Shown here in pieces: positions 1 to 7,600 of a stretch of DNA of 11,613 bases. The notes under the pieces are model-generated. The model saw only the letters and a list, made by a program, of their open reading frames with translations. It made no database searches and had not been told where the DNA came from. The number at the start of each line of letters is the position of its first letter. Position 1 is the first letter of the stretch. This DNA comes from Lachnospiraceae bacterium UBA3774 (GTDB lineage Bacteria > Bacillota > Clostridia > Lachnospirales > Lachnospiraceae). The stretch is from contig DFFO01000004.1 of the NCBI GenBank assembly GCA_002369255.1, positions 1-11,613 on the forward strand. Reading direction: 5' to 3'. Position numbers and translations under genes: made by a program.

Positions 1-37
1 ATTTATATTCAAATTTTTTTGCTTTTTCCTCTCCCAT
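1..37 (-). CDS. Probable start of a further gene, cut by the left window edge
   Basis: An ATG on the minus strand at 37-35 opens a frame that stays open to the window edge, reading MGEEKAKKFEYK. A purine-rich AAGGCGG lies about six bases upstream, a plausible ribosome binding site. The start is 15 bases past the GH1 stop codon, which fits co-transcription with the glycosidase. Twelve residues are too few to name a family. A charged N-terminus next to a GH1 gene could belong to a sugar transporter or another enzyme, but that is a guess from context. Confidence 0.4.
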   Translation of the reverse strand, partial: MGEEKAKKFEYK

Positions 38-52
38 ATCACGCCGCCTTTT

Positions 53-1465
53 TTAGTTTACGAGATGGCTTTTGCATATTTCGGAAAAATAGTATCTGCT
101 CTTTTTCCAACGCCTCTCGCCCGTCTCATGATTTACCCAGGTAAGACCGAAGCGCAGATTGTAACCGTCGAGCTCTTCGTATGAATCCGCGTCGTTCCAG
201 TACATATAGCCCTTGAGGTTGTAACCGCAGCGGATGGCTCTCGCCGCCATTCTCAGATGCTCGCGGATATAGGTGATCCTCTCCTCGTCGTCGCATTCTT
301 TTTCCGGGTCATTCTGATTGCGAAGCGCGCATCCGTTTTCCGTAATATACATTTCCGGATTGTCATATCGGTCCGCTGTATACTGTACGACGTCAAACAG
401 TCCCGGAGGATACGGCGCAAAAGCCTGTCCGGGCGCGGAATAAAAGCTCTCGACTCTCTTTGAAAGCAGCGGCGAATCAGGCAGATAGACAGTCCTGCCG
501 CTCACGTAATAGTTTATCCCGATAAAATCCATCGGTATAAATTCTTTGTCCATACGCTGCTGATAGCCCTCGGGCATAGTATCCCGGATATAACTGCATT
601 CGCGGAAAAGCTGCTCCGGATAGGTGCCCTTAAGCATCGGCTCGGTCCACCAGTCGTAGTTTCTCTGTGTCTGGCGCTCCGCCGCTCCGATATCATCCCA
701 GTTCATACCGGCGGGAGTTACGTCCGTAATGCAGTTTACAGCTCCGATCTTTCCGCCGAGATTCATTGACTTGTAAAGACGGACTGCGCGATAATGCGCC
801 AGTATAACGTTGAGAGAAGCCTCATGTCCCCTTTTTACGTCTTTGATAAACGGGGGAAACCGGCGTGTAATATATCCGTTTGTAATGCTGATAGCGGATT
901 CATTAAAGGTGCTCCAGAGCTTTACTCTGTCGCCGAAATGTTCAAAGCATACTCTTGCATAGTTTTCAAACCACTCCGGAAACCGGGGATTTGAAAAACC
1001 TCCCTCATCCATGAGGCACTGGGGCAGATCCCAGTGGTATATATCTACAAACGGCGTAATGCCGCATGAAATAAGCTTGTTTATAACTCTGTCATAATAT
1101 TCGATCGCCGAAATGTTTACCGCTCCGGTTCCTGTCGGGATGATCCGGGGCCAAGCCAGACTCATACGATAAACGTTCTGGCCCGTTTTTTTCATGTCTT
1201 CGATATAAGCCTCATAATTGTCATAAAAAAAACAGCCTCTGTCGGGAAGATCCGTCGAGTAAACCTGTCTTGCCTGTCTTTTTGCAACGTCCTTATCAAG
1301 CTCGGAAAGATACGGGGGCACTTTTCCGGCAAATTCTTTTGCATAATGCTCCATGATGCTTTCGCTCTTACCTTCTCTTTGCCACGCGCCCTCCGATTGG
1401 AAAGCGGAATTGGCAGTCCCGATAAGAAAATCCTCCGGGAGAATGAATCCGTTTAAACTTCTCAT
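53..1465 (-). CDS. Glycoside hydrolase family 1 beta-glycosidase
   Basis: This 470-residue protein has the length and motif order of cytoplasmic GH1 beta-glucosidases, which hydrolyse beta-linked glucosides or galactosides by a retaining two-glutamate mechanism. Visible motifs are QSEGAW (23-28), RMSLAWPRIIP (100-110), HWDLPQ (144-149), the acid/base motif TFNES with Glu189, GINYY (316-320) and the nucleophile motif YITENG with Glu376. There is no signal peptide, so it is probably intracellular. Two positions are unusual. The normal TFNEP is TFNES, and the sugar-binding Glu-Trp near the C-terminus is Glu430-Glu431 (SYEELDGY). Retention of Glu430 argues against a 6-phospho-beta-glucosidase, which usually has Ser there. 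The start is supported by AGGAGG four bases upstream. The gene has its own promoter and a structured leader with a terminator. A further gene may follow at the left edge. The exact substrate cannot be read from the sequence. Confidence 0.93.
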   Translation of the reverse strand: MRSLNGFILPEDFLIGTANSAFQSEGAWQREGKSESIMEHYAKEFAGKVPPYLSELDKDVAKRQARQVYSTDLPDRGCFFYDNYEAYIEDMKKTGQNVYRMSLAWPRIIPTGTGAVNISAIEYYDRVINKLISCGITPFVDIYHWDLPQCLMDEGGFSNPRFPEWFENYARVCFEHFGDRVKLWSTFNESAISITNGYITRRFPPFIKDVKRGHEASLNVILAHYRAVRLYKSMNLGGKIGAVNCITDVTPAGMNWDDIGAAERQTQRNYDWWTEPMLKGTYPEQLFRECSYIRDTMPEGYQQRMDKEFIPMDFIGINYYVSGRTVYLPDSPLLSKRVESFYSAPGQAFAPYPPGLFDVVQYTADRYDNPEMYITENGCALRNQNDPEKECDDEERITYIREHLRMAARAIRCGYNLKGYMYWNDADSYEELDGYNLRFGLTWVNHETGERRWKKSRYYFSEICKSHLVN

Positions 1466-1480
1466 ATTCCCTCCTTTTTT

Positions 1481-1519
1481 AAAAAAAGAACCGTTTGTTT
1501 TATTTTAACAAAACGGCTC
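1481..1519 (-). terminator. Intrinsic terminator immediately before the GH1 ribosome binding site
   Basis: On the minus strand, the arm 1519-1507 pairs with 1499-1488 in a 12-bp stem with one bulged U and one G-U pair. The loop is about 7 nt, and seven U residues follow (1487-1481). Only six bases separate the U-tract from the AGGAGG of the GH1 gene. Because a consensus promoter lies upstream at 1615-1642, the hairpin sits inside the GH1 5' leader. It therefore most likely acts as an attenuator. It could also simply end rex read-through. Confidence 0.8.
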
Positions 1520-1533
1520 ATTATGAAAGCACA

Positions 1534-1610
1534 AATGAAAAATGAGTTATTAAGTCGGCATCAGAACAAGCCTCTGCCCCAACGCCACGACTTGTTAAAA
1601 TAATAACTCA
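1534..1610 (-). ncRNA. Structured leader domain upstream of GH1, candidate riboswitch or attenuator
   Basis: The predicted minus-strand transcript starts near 1609 and folds at once. P1 pairs 1610-1601 with 1552-1543 (10 bp). A 7-nt bulge UUUUAAC (1600-1594) follows on the 5' side. P2 pairs 1593-1589 with 1556-1552; base 1552 can go in P1 or P2. P3 is GGCGU (1586-1582) with AUGCC (1561-1557). P4 is CAGA (1576-1573) with UCUG (1565-1562), with a UGGGG bulge on the 5' side and a 7-nt loop GGCUUGU. Two alternative pairings exist: AACAAG (1596-1591) with loop CUUGUU (1570-1565), and a 12-nt perfect match of 1603-1592 with terminator segment 1511-1500. Placement between promoter and terminator fits a cis-regulatory RNA. 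I do not recognise the class. The folding was done by eye. Confidence 0.55.
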
Positions 1611-1614
1611 ATTC

Positions 1615-1642
1615 ATTATACATTGTAGTAAGATTATGTCAA
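1615..1642 (-). promoter_or_regulatory. Sigma-A promoter for the GH1 leader
   Basis: On the minus strand TTGACA (1642-1637) and TATAAT (1620-1615) are both perfect consensus hexamers, separated by 16 bp. The predicted start near 1609-1608 coincides with the first bases of leader stem P1. The promoter begins 14 bases past the rex stop codon, so GH1 is transcribed independently of rex. Confidence 0.85.
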
Positions 1643-1655
1643 GTTTGGAAGGGCT

Positions 1656-2276
1656 TTATTTGCCGGACGCGACCATATTAAGATGCGCCAGCGACAGGGC
1701 AAGGTTTTCGTTTCTGACGGTCACGCCCTCCGGAACGGTAAGCGGACACGGTGCAAAGTTCCAAATCGCGGTTATTCCGCACTTTATCATTTTGTCGCAG
1801 ACATTTTGCGCAGTCTGCGTAGGAACGGTGATGATCCCGATATGCACGTCGTTTCTTTTGCAAAATCCCGACAGCTGCTTCATAAGATATACGGGCTTGT
1901 TTTTGCTCTGCACGCCGGTCTTTTCGTCGTCGTTGTCAAATGCGGCGACTATCTCAAGGCCGTATTTTTTAAACCCGTCATAATTTTGGAGCGCTCTTCC
2001 GAGCTTTCCGGCGCCCACTACCACAACGGGAATAAGCTTGTTTTTGCCGAGCACCGATTCAAGCGCGGCAACCAGAGCTTTTACGGGATATCCCACCTTC
2101 GGCCTGCCCTGGCCGCAGACGAGATTCAAATCTCTTCTTACCGTCACCTCGCCTATGCCAAGGCTGCCTGCGATCTCGGTGGCGGATGTCGTTTCGGCGG
2201 TAACGTTTGCTTTAATATACTCAAGATACATCGGCAGTCTGCCGAGCGTAGCTCTGGTAATGTTGTTTTTCTGCAT
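1656..2276 (-). CDS. rex: Redox-sensing transcriptional repressor Rex
   Basis: At 206 residues the protein has the length and two-domain layout of Rex. Rex binds DNA when NADH is low and releases it when NADH rises, controlling fermentation and respiration genes. The N-terminal winged helix spans about residues 8-75 and includes RLPMYLEYI (13-21) and the recognition segment GIGEVTVRRDL (40-50), followed by KVGYPV (60-65). The Rossmann nucleotide-binding motif is VVVVGAGKLGRAL (84-96). The conserved C-terminal stretch IWNFAP (171-176) through LALSLAHL (192-199) is present. The start is supported by AGAGG about seven bases upstream and by a consensus promoter at 2377-2406. A possible Rex half-site in its own leader (2286-2303) suggests autoregulation. 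It is transcribed alone and followed by the GH1 promoter. Confidence 0.95.
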   Translation of the reverse strand: MQKNNITRATLGRLPMYLEYIKANVTAETTSATEIAGSLGIGEVTVRRDLNLVCGQGRPKVGYPVKALVAALESVLGKNKLIPVVVVGAGKLGRALQNYDGFKKYGLEIVAAFDNDDEKTGVQSKNKPVYLMKQLSGFCKRNDVHIGIITVPTQTAQNVCDKMIKCGITAIWNFAPCPLTVPEGVTVRNENLALSLAHLNMVASGK

Positions 2277-2285
2277 TTAAAACCT

Positions 2286-2303
2286 CTTTTTATTCGTTAA
2301 CAA
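2286..2303. promoter_or_regulatory. Possible Rex operator in the rex leader
   Basis: The known clostridial Rex site is TTGTTAA-N4-TTAACAA. Here one half-site, TTAACAA (2297-2303), is perfect and the other (CTTTTTA, 2286-2292) is degenerate, giving 11 of 14 specified bases. The site lies 10-27 bases upstream of the rex start codon, downstream of its promoter, where bound protein would act as a roadblock. The region is AT-rich, so chance is a real alternative. Confidence 0.3.
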
Positions 2304-2376
2304 CGCTTTCGATATTATTATTATCGATTTTGGTGACTATACAAGCAGTCTTTTCAGGCTGCCTCATTCATACGGG

Positions 2377-2406
2377 ATTATAACCACGGGCAGTAAAGAC
2401 TGTCAA
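2377..2406 (-). promoter_or_regulatory. Sigma-A promoter of rex
   Basis: TTGACA (2406-2401) and TATAAT (2382-2377) are both perfect on the minus strand with an 18-bp spacer. The predicted leader is about 95 nt. It contains a small stem GCAG-C-CU closed by a GAAA loop (about 2346-2363). There is also an inverted repeat CGATA/TATCG (about 2310-2326). Confidence 0.85.
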
Positions 2407-2424
2407 CCTCCAAAAATGATTGTC

Positions 2425-2437
2425 TTTGTGTCACAAA
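2425..2437. promoter_or_regulatory. 13-bp palindrome TTTGTGTCACAAA upstream of the rex promoter
   Basis: TTTGTG and CACAAA form a perfect inverted repeat about a single central base, ending 18 bp upstream of the rex -35 box. Perfect short palindromes in this position often bind a dimeric regulator. The half-sites resemble those of the Bacillus-type Rex or the CRP/FNR families, but the 6-bp spacer those proteins need is absent. The regulator is therefore unknown. Confidence 0.35.
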
Positions 2438-2489
2438 ATTGATACTTTGATTTTGCGCGTAGATTTTGCCCGAAAGATTAAAGTCACAT

Positions 2490-2517
2490 AAAAACGGCGA
2501 CGCAAAATGCGCCGCCG
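2490..2517 (-). terminator. Intrinsic terminator of the pyrR-uraA unit
   Basis: On the minus strand a 10-bp GC-rich stem (2517-2508 with 2504-2495, one G-U pair) closes a UUU loop and is followed by at least five U residues. It lies about 26 bases past the uraA stop codon, so it ends the pyrimidine salvage transcript. Confidence 0.92.
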
Positions 2518-2542
2518 CAAGTGTTATATCCGAATATCCGGC

Positions 2543-3877
2543 TTACGCGTTTTTCTTTTTCCCGGAAAGGATGATATTGAAGATGATTCCGAGGATAAGC
2601 GCGGTAGCAACAGTCGTGATCGTAACTTTTCCGAACGTGAGCGAAAGTCCGCCTATACCGGAAACGAGAATGACTGATACTACAAAGAGGTTTCTGTTGT
2701 CGTCAAGATCAACGTCCTTGATCATCTTAAGTCCCGATACAGCGATAAAGCCGTAAAGACTCATGCATACGCCGCCCATAACGCAGGTCGGGATCGATCC
2801 GAGGAACGTCACGAACGGGCCGAAGAAGGAAATAAGGATCGCCATAACAGCCGCACAGATGATGGTGATAACGGACGCGTTTTTAGTAACTGCTACGCAT
2901 GCGATAGACTCGCCGTAGGTGGTGTTGGCACAGCCGCCGAAGAGAGCGCCGACCATGTTTCCGACACCGTCTCCGAGAAGAGTTCTGTGAAGACCGGGCT
3001 CTTCAATAAGGTTCTTTTCGATTATCGTGGAGATGTTCATGTGATCCGCAAGGTGCTCTGCAAAGGTTACAAAAGCAACGGGGACGAAAGCAACCGCTAC
3101 GGAGGCGATATAAGAGCCGTCGATCTCTTTGATGCCCTCAATGGCATGTACAAAGGTAAAGTCAGGTACTTCAAATATCTTCATGTTTTCAAATACGGAG
3201 AAGTCGCACAGGATCATTGAAGCGTTTCCGGTACTTTTTCCGATCACGGTAAAGATAGCTGCAAGCGCATATCCCGCTACGATACCGATAATGAACGGGA
3301 TGAGCTTCATGGATTTGGTGCCGTATACTGAAGAGATGCAAACGACAAGAAGTGTGAAAATACCGACGATAATTGCAAAATAAGGAACCGTCTCTACTGT
3401 TTCATCAACGGTGATTACTTTCTGAAGATCGCCTACTGCGTTAACTGCAAGCGAAAGTCCGATGATCGCAACGGTAGGTCCGATAACCTGCTTGGGCATG
3501 AATTTCGATACCCAGCCTGTTCCCGCTATCTTTACGATAACAGCGATCACTACATATACAAGACCTGCAAAGCACGCACCGATAAAGATTCCCGCAAAAC
3601 CGGCCTGTGCCGAAACCGCGCCCGCAAAAGCCGCTGCCATCGAGCCGATAAAAGCAAACGATGAGCCGATAAATACGGGGCTTTTCGCCTTGGTAAAGAG
3701 AACGTAAACAAGTGTTCCCGCACCGGCTCCGAAAAGCGCCGCCGCCTGGCTCATTCCGTTTCCTACGATCGCAGGAACGGCAATAGTAGCTGCGAGGATC
3801 GCAAGCAGCTGCTGCAGGGCGAACAGAATGATCTGGCCGGTCTTCGGCTTATCTGCTACGTCGTAAACTAATTTCAT
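2543..3877 (-). CDS. uraA: Uracil permease, NCS2 family (UraA/PyrP-like)
   Basis: This 444-residue, very hydrophobic protein fits the NCS2 nucleobase:cation symporter family, which imports uracil through a 14-helix membrane fold. Seen directly are the N-terminal FALQQLLAILAATIAVP (19-35), SSFAFIGSM (72-80), KFMPKQVIGPTVAIIGLSLA (125-144), TFAEHLADHMNIS (271-283) and TTYGES (319-324). Glu274 and Glu323 align with the two substrate-binding glutamates of E. coli UraA. The tail is short and basic (KKKNA). The start is supported by GGGAGGAA nine bases upstream. It lies 55 bp after pyrR with no separate promoter or terminator in the gap. The gene is therefore under the PyrR attenuator at 4486-4576. 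Xanthine-type NCS2 transport is a lesser possibility that the pyrR linkage argues against. Confidence 0.93.
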   Translation of the reverse strand: MKLVYDVADKPKTGQIILFALQQLLAILAATIAVPAIVGNGMSQAAALFGAGAGTLVYVLFTKAKSPVFIGSSFAFIGSMAAAFAGAVSAQAGFAGIFIGACFAGLVYVVIAVIVKIAGTGWVSKFMPKQVIGPTVAIIGLSLAVNAVGDLQKVITVDETVETVPYFAIIVGIFTLLVVCISSVYGTKSMKLIPFIIGIVAGYALAAIFTVIGKSTGNASMILCDFSVFENMKIFEVPDFTFVHAIEGIKEIDGSYIASVAVAFVPVAFVTFAEHLADHMNISTIIEKNLIEEPGLHRTLLGDGVGNMVGALFGGCANTTYGESIACVAVTKNASVITIICAAVMAILISFFGPFVTFLGSIPTCVMGGVCMSLYGFIAVSGLKMIKDVDLDDNRNLFVVSVILVSGIGGLSLTFGKVTITTVATALILGIIFNIILSGKKKNA

Positions 3878-3932
3878 AAGATACTTCCTCCCTCGAAATG
3901 ATTTTTATTTTGTGAGGCCAACGCCCCATTGC

Positions 3933-4469
3933 TTACTGTTTTTTGTTTAATTCAACCTCGTAAACACCGTCGTACTCTTCAACCTTTACGCTCACGAACT
4001 CCTCCTTGGACGTCGGAATGTTTTTTCCGACATAATTTGCGCTGATGGGAAGCTCTCTGTGTCCGCGGTCCACCATGACCGCAAGCTGTACGCTCGCCGG
4101 CCTTCCCATGGAAACGATGGCGTCCATAGCGGCACGGGCGGTTCTTCCGGTATAAAGCACGTCGTCAACAAGGACGATATGTTTTCCGTTTACGTCGAAT
4201 GTTATATTGGTTTCGCTTACCTTCGGATCTTCATATTTTTCCGAGAGATCGTCGCGGTAGAGGGTAATATCAAGTTCTCCGAGTACCGCTTTCATATCGG
4301 AAAATTTTTTGATATTTTCGCAAAGCAGCTTTGCAAGCGGAACTCCGCGGCGTTTTATACCGACAAGATATATTGTTTCTTTTTCCGCGTTTTTTTCAAT
4401 GATTTCGTGGGATAATCTTGCTAAAGTGCGCATCATGGTCGGAGCGTCCACTATTATTTTTCCTTCCAT
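3933..4469 (-). CDS. pyrR: Bifunctional pyr operon regulator / uracil phosphoribosyltransferase PyrR
   Basis: PyrR senses UMP/UTP, binds a hairpin in pyr leader RNAs and promotes termination. It also has uracil phosphoribosyltransferase activity (uracil plus PRPP gives UMP). The 178-residue length is typical. The PRPP-binding loop VLVDDVLYTGRTARAAMDAI (99-118) is intact. The hallmark C-terminal segment VDRGHRELPI (133-142) and NYVGKNIPTS (145-154) is present. GIKRRGVPLA (37-46) is the type I PRTase N-terminal motif. The start has CGAAGGGAG about eight bases upstream. Its own leader carries a PyrR-type hairpin, antiterminator and terminator, so it should be autoregulated together with the downstream permease. 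No pyrimidine biosynthesis genes are in the window. Confidence 0.97.
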   Translation of the reverse strand: MEGKIIVDAPTMMRTLARLSHEIIEKNAEKETIYLVGIKRRGVPLAKLLCENIKKFSDMKAVLGELDITLYRDDLSEKYEDPKVSETNITFDVNGKHIVLVDDVLYTGRTARAAMDAIVSMGRPASVQLAVMVDRGHRELPISANYVGKNIPTSKEEFVSVKVEEYDGVYEVELNKKQ

Positions 4470-4485
4470 TGTTGTTCTCCCTTCG

Positions 4486-4521
4486 AAAAAAGAAACGCCT
4501 CGTCAGAATATGACAAGGCGT
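4486..4521 (-). terminator. pyrR leader attenuator (intrinsic terminator)
   Basis: On the minus strand an 11-bp stem (4521-4511 with 4505-4495, one G-U pair) closes a UAUUC loop, and the tail UUCUUUUUU follows (4494-4486). The tail ends a few bases before the pyrR ribosome binding site at 4477-4483. Its 5' arm contains CGCCTTG (4520-4514). That segment can pair instead with CAAGGCG (4551-4545), giving an antiterminator. Confidence 0.92.
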
Positions 4522-4544
4522 AATAATGCTTATATTTTCTTTGC

Positions 4545-4576
4545 CGCCTTGCCGGTATCTCGTACCGATTTAAAGG
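4545..4576 (-). promoter_or_regulatory. PyrR-binding hairpin and antiterminator segment
   Basis: On the minus strand CCTT (4576-4573) pairs with AAGG (4550-4547). An upper stem CGGTA/TACCG (4567-4563 with 4557-4553) closes the loop CGAGA. The UUUAA before the stem, the purine-rich internal loop and a terminal loop ending GAGA match the known PyrR binding loop, whose consensus loop is CNGNGA. AAGG is shared with the antiterminator arm CAAGGCG (4551-4545), so hairpin binding and antitermination exclude each other. That is the expected logic of pyr attenuation. Confidence 0.82.
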
Positions 4577-4594
4577 TTTCACTCGTGTGATGAT

Positions 4595-4625
4595 ATCATA
4601 TTCGGGCAAGAAATAAAAGTGCTAA
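4595..4625 (-). promoter_or_regulatory. Possible promoter of pyrR-uraA
   Basis: A good -10 box TATGAT (4600-4595) is preceded at 19 bp by a weak -35, TTAGCA (4625-4620), on the minus strand. The predicted start near 4588 would give a leader holding exactly the PyrR hairpin and attenuator. A perfect 10-bp palindrome ATGATATCAT (4590-4599) overlaps the -10 box. Confidence 0.4.
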
Positions 4626-4658
4626 TTTTTATTTTTTTATTTTTGCGCGCCGGATTTA

Positions 4659-7600
4659 TCATCCTTTTGTATAAGTGCCTATTTTTACCGTATAGCTCTT
4701 ACCGTTTGAAAGAAGAACCTTCAGTGAATAGTTGTAGTCTCCCGAAGGAAGATCTGCAAAGTCGGCTTCATGTGCTGAAGGATATACGGTTCTTACCGTG
4801 GTTCTGGCATGACCGTCGCTCGGGCCGTCCTTGAACCTGTCGGTATCAAGAGCAGTAAAATTAACGCTTTCATAGCTCTTTCCCGTTGCGGCATTTACCA
4901 TTTCCATAGTCGAGGATATGATTCTGTAATTTGATCTCACATTTCCCGTAAAAGGTCCGGTGATTCCTGAGGGCGTAATGCTCGCCTCTGCAGGCTCGCC
5001 GTTTAACAGCTCGCTACAGGTAAGCGGTATATATCCGTCTCTTAGAAGCGCTCTGAACGTGTTTTTTCCGTTGAGCTGCCACGTGCTGTTCTTTCCGCTG
5101 CTTCCCTTGCCTACACCGTGTTCATGCGTGACTAAATAGCTGGCGTCCAGATTGATAACACCGTTTTCATCTCTCATGACCATGGCGTCACGAGCCGCGA
5201 GCTTGGCGTGCCCTGCGTCCGGATCTTTCTGTACGATCGCGTCTCCGTATTGCAAAAGAGCAAGGCATTCCGCCATGACTTCGGGGGTGTTTTCAGCAAT
5301 AACGTCCAGTGTAATAGTGCTGCTTGCCTGATATCCGCCGAGCGCCAGTACACCATATCTTAAGTTTTCCTCCGCAGGAACCATTTGCCCCGTTACTCCG
5401 AACGATACGGACGAGCAAACTTTCGTCCATGACCAGTAAACGGCTCCTGAGCAGTCGTTGCCCAAATATACGTCCCATGGAGCCACTTCGCTGCCGTATG
5501 CTTCGGCCGCCGCGTCACTGTATGAAGGGAGCCAGCTTTGAACGTGTCCGTCTTCCGTCAGGCAATACTGCATTCTTTCAAGAGAACCGTACTTTTGCGT
5601 ATAAGGAAGGCCGTACTGCACCACACCTGCCTCGTAGGTCGTAACGGTTCCCGAATATGCCGAAGTAAAATACATATTTTTGACAGGGATCCACTCGATG
5701 CTTCCCATGGCCGCCATATGATCCACTATCGTCTGCCTCATGTCCTTTGCAGTCTGAGAAAGCTTTTCGCTGCTTTTCGAGGTGTCCCTATACAGTCCAC
5801 GGACAGTTCCGCTGTTTTCTCCGCAAAGACCCTGCTTGTCCGTATAAAGGGTCAGATAGCTGCAAACTCCCGTAATGCTGCCGGTATTTTTGCCGCATAT
5901 TGCCCCCGCCGCGGTAGTGCTTCCGGAAACAGCAATGCTGCTCGCGTCGCACTCTCCGATAACCTCATATCTTCGGCCGGTCGATACCAATGCGCTCTTT
6001 GCGTCGGCGCCAACGGTGCAGTTTTCTATAATTCCCTTGTTGATGCCCGCAATTCCACCGGCGTAATCAACACCTCCTGCGGCCGTTATACTGAATTCTT
6101 TTAAAGTAAGACCGGTAACCCTGGCAAATTCCGACAACGTTCCGAAAAATCCTTGCGCGCTTTCGGAATTGGCGGTAGCAATGTTAAAACCTGAGATCGT
6201 TTTACCGTTTCCGTTCAATACTCCGTAAAAATCCACGGGTTTCCAGTCTGCGCCTTCAAGATCGATATCCGCTTCCAGAATATACCCCGCCGACGGATTT
6301 GTCCGAAGTTTTTCGAGGTCCGAAGCGGTATAAAGCGCAATGAGCTCTTCGTCAATCCCAGCAGAGGAAGCGCCGTAATTGTATATTGCCGACACGAGAT
6401 TTCTTACGATCCCGCTGCTGTGACCCGCCTGCGCCGTACAATATGAATAAACGCTGTAATCCGCGCTGCAAAGTGTGGTTTTTCCGTCTTCGGAAATGAT
6501 CGAAACTGTATAAACCGCAGAATAATCTCTGGGCGAAAGCCTGGTTATCGTTACCGTATTTCCGGAAAGAATATAATCAGTGCCTTCGGTCAGCAAATAT
6601 CCGTTCTTTTTGACAGCGACCATGCCTGTACTTTGTTTATTGAATTTAAAGAAAAGATTTATTCTGTCGGTTATATTCAGCGCAGCCCTTAAAATCCTGT
6701 CGGATGAGTCCGGCAAAAACGTGACTTTTTTGTTGTTTACCGAACATGCGCCGGCAGTCATGTTTTGCGTTACCCATACGGGGAGCGTTCCGATAGCTGT
6801 CCCGGGATTTTCAAGACCTATCCCGTCTGCGTATTGCTGGAGACAGTCGGCAAGGACTACGAGATTTGCCGTAAAAGTTTTTTGCGCGGATGAAAGACCA
6901 TTATCTCCCGTAAGCTGCGCAAGCGCACCGAGATAATCCAGTAATGTATAGTCTGCTTTTTTGCTTATAGTCGCGCTTCCAGATTTGAATGTAAGATCAA
7001 GCGGAGTTGCGATATGATTTACGTTTACTGAGGCGTCATACGTAAAAAATCCTTCCGCGGCGCTTATTGCCGATCCCTTTGCCGTGACGGTCCGAATTCC
7101 GTTGTTATAATACAAAGTGACTTCTTCGCCGGACTTAGGAGCGATCCTTGCGACAAGCCTGGCCGTGAGAGTATCCGTAACTATGCCCTGAACGGACTCG
7201 AGTCTTGCCGCAGTCCTTTCCTGATATACTTTTTCACCGCCTGTCGTAAGGACGCCATCAATAAATATAAAACCTCTGCTCCAGATCGGACGCTGATCCA
7301 TATCGCCCGATCTTCCGCTGACAAGGTCGGCGTTTGCAATCCGAACTATTCCAAACTCTCCCTGGCCTGCTATCGTGTCGGCAAAAATGTTGCTTCCTTT
7401 TTCGGCAGTATTTTCGCCGATATATCCTCCGGTTATATTCGCGCTTCCGGACGCAGCCACATAGACACCGCCTCCGAGCGCCGCGCCATTTTGAGTGATC
7501 TTACCGCCCGTCATGGTAAACGTGCCGCTCGATACGTAAACTCCGCCGCCGTTTGTCACGGCTGTGTTTTCGGTAATGGCTCCTCCGCTCATAACAAAGC

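Noticed and set aside
1495..1511. Rex operator (TTGTT-N5-TTAACAA) upstream of GH1
   Set aside because: The spacing is one base short of the clostridial consensus, and the bases are fully explained as part of the terminator stem and the antiterminator pairing.
1481..1610. BglG/LicT-type RAT antiterminator site or CcpA cre site for GH1
   Set aside because: No RAT-like sequence overlaps the terminator, and no TGNAANCGNTNNCA-type match was found in the leader or promoter.
1683..2300. Plus-strand open frame of 205 codons opposite rex
   Set aside because: Rex on the minus strand is unmistakable and has a promoter and ribosome binding site. The antisense frame shows no recognisable domain.
3878..3932. 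A second PyrR attenuator between pyrR and the permease gene
   Set aside because: The gap is 55 bp and contains no hairpin with a U-tract. Only a ribosome binding site is visible.
4659..4900. Cell-wall anchor (LPXTG or SLH) at the end of the large secreted protein
   Set aside because: The C-terminus ends SYTVKIGTYTKG with no LPXTG, no hydrophobic tail and no SLH repeats.
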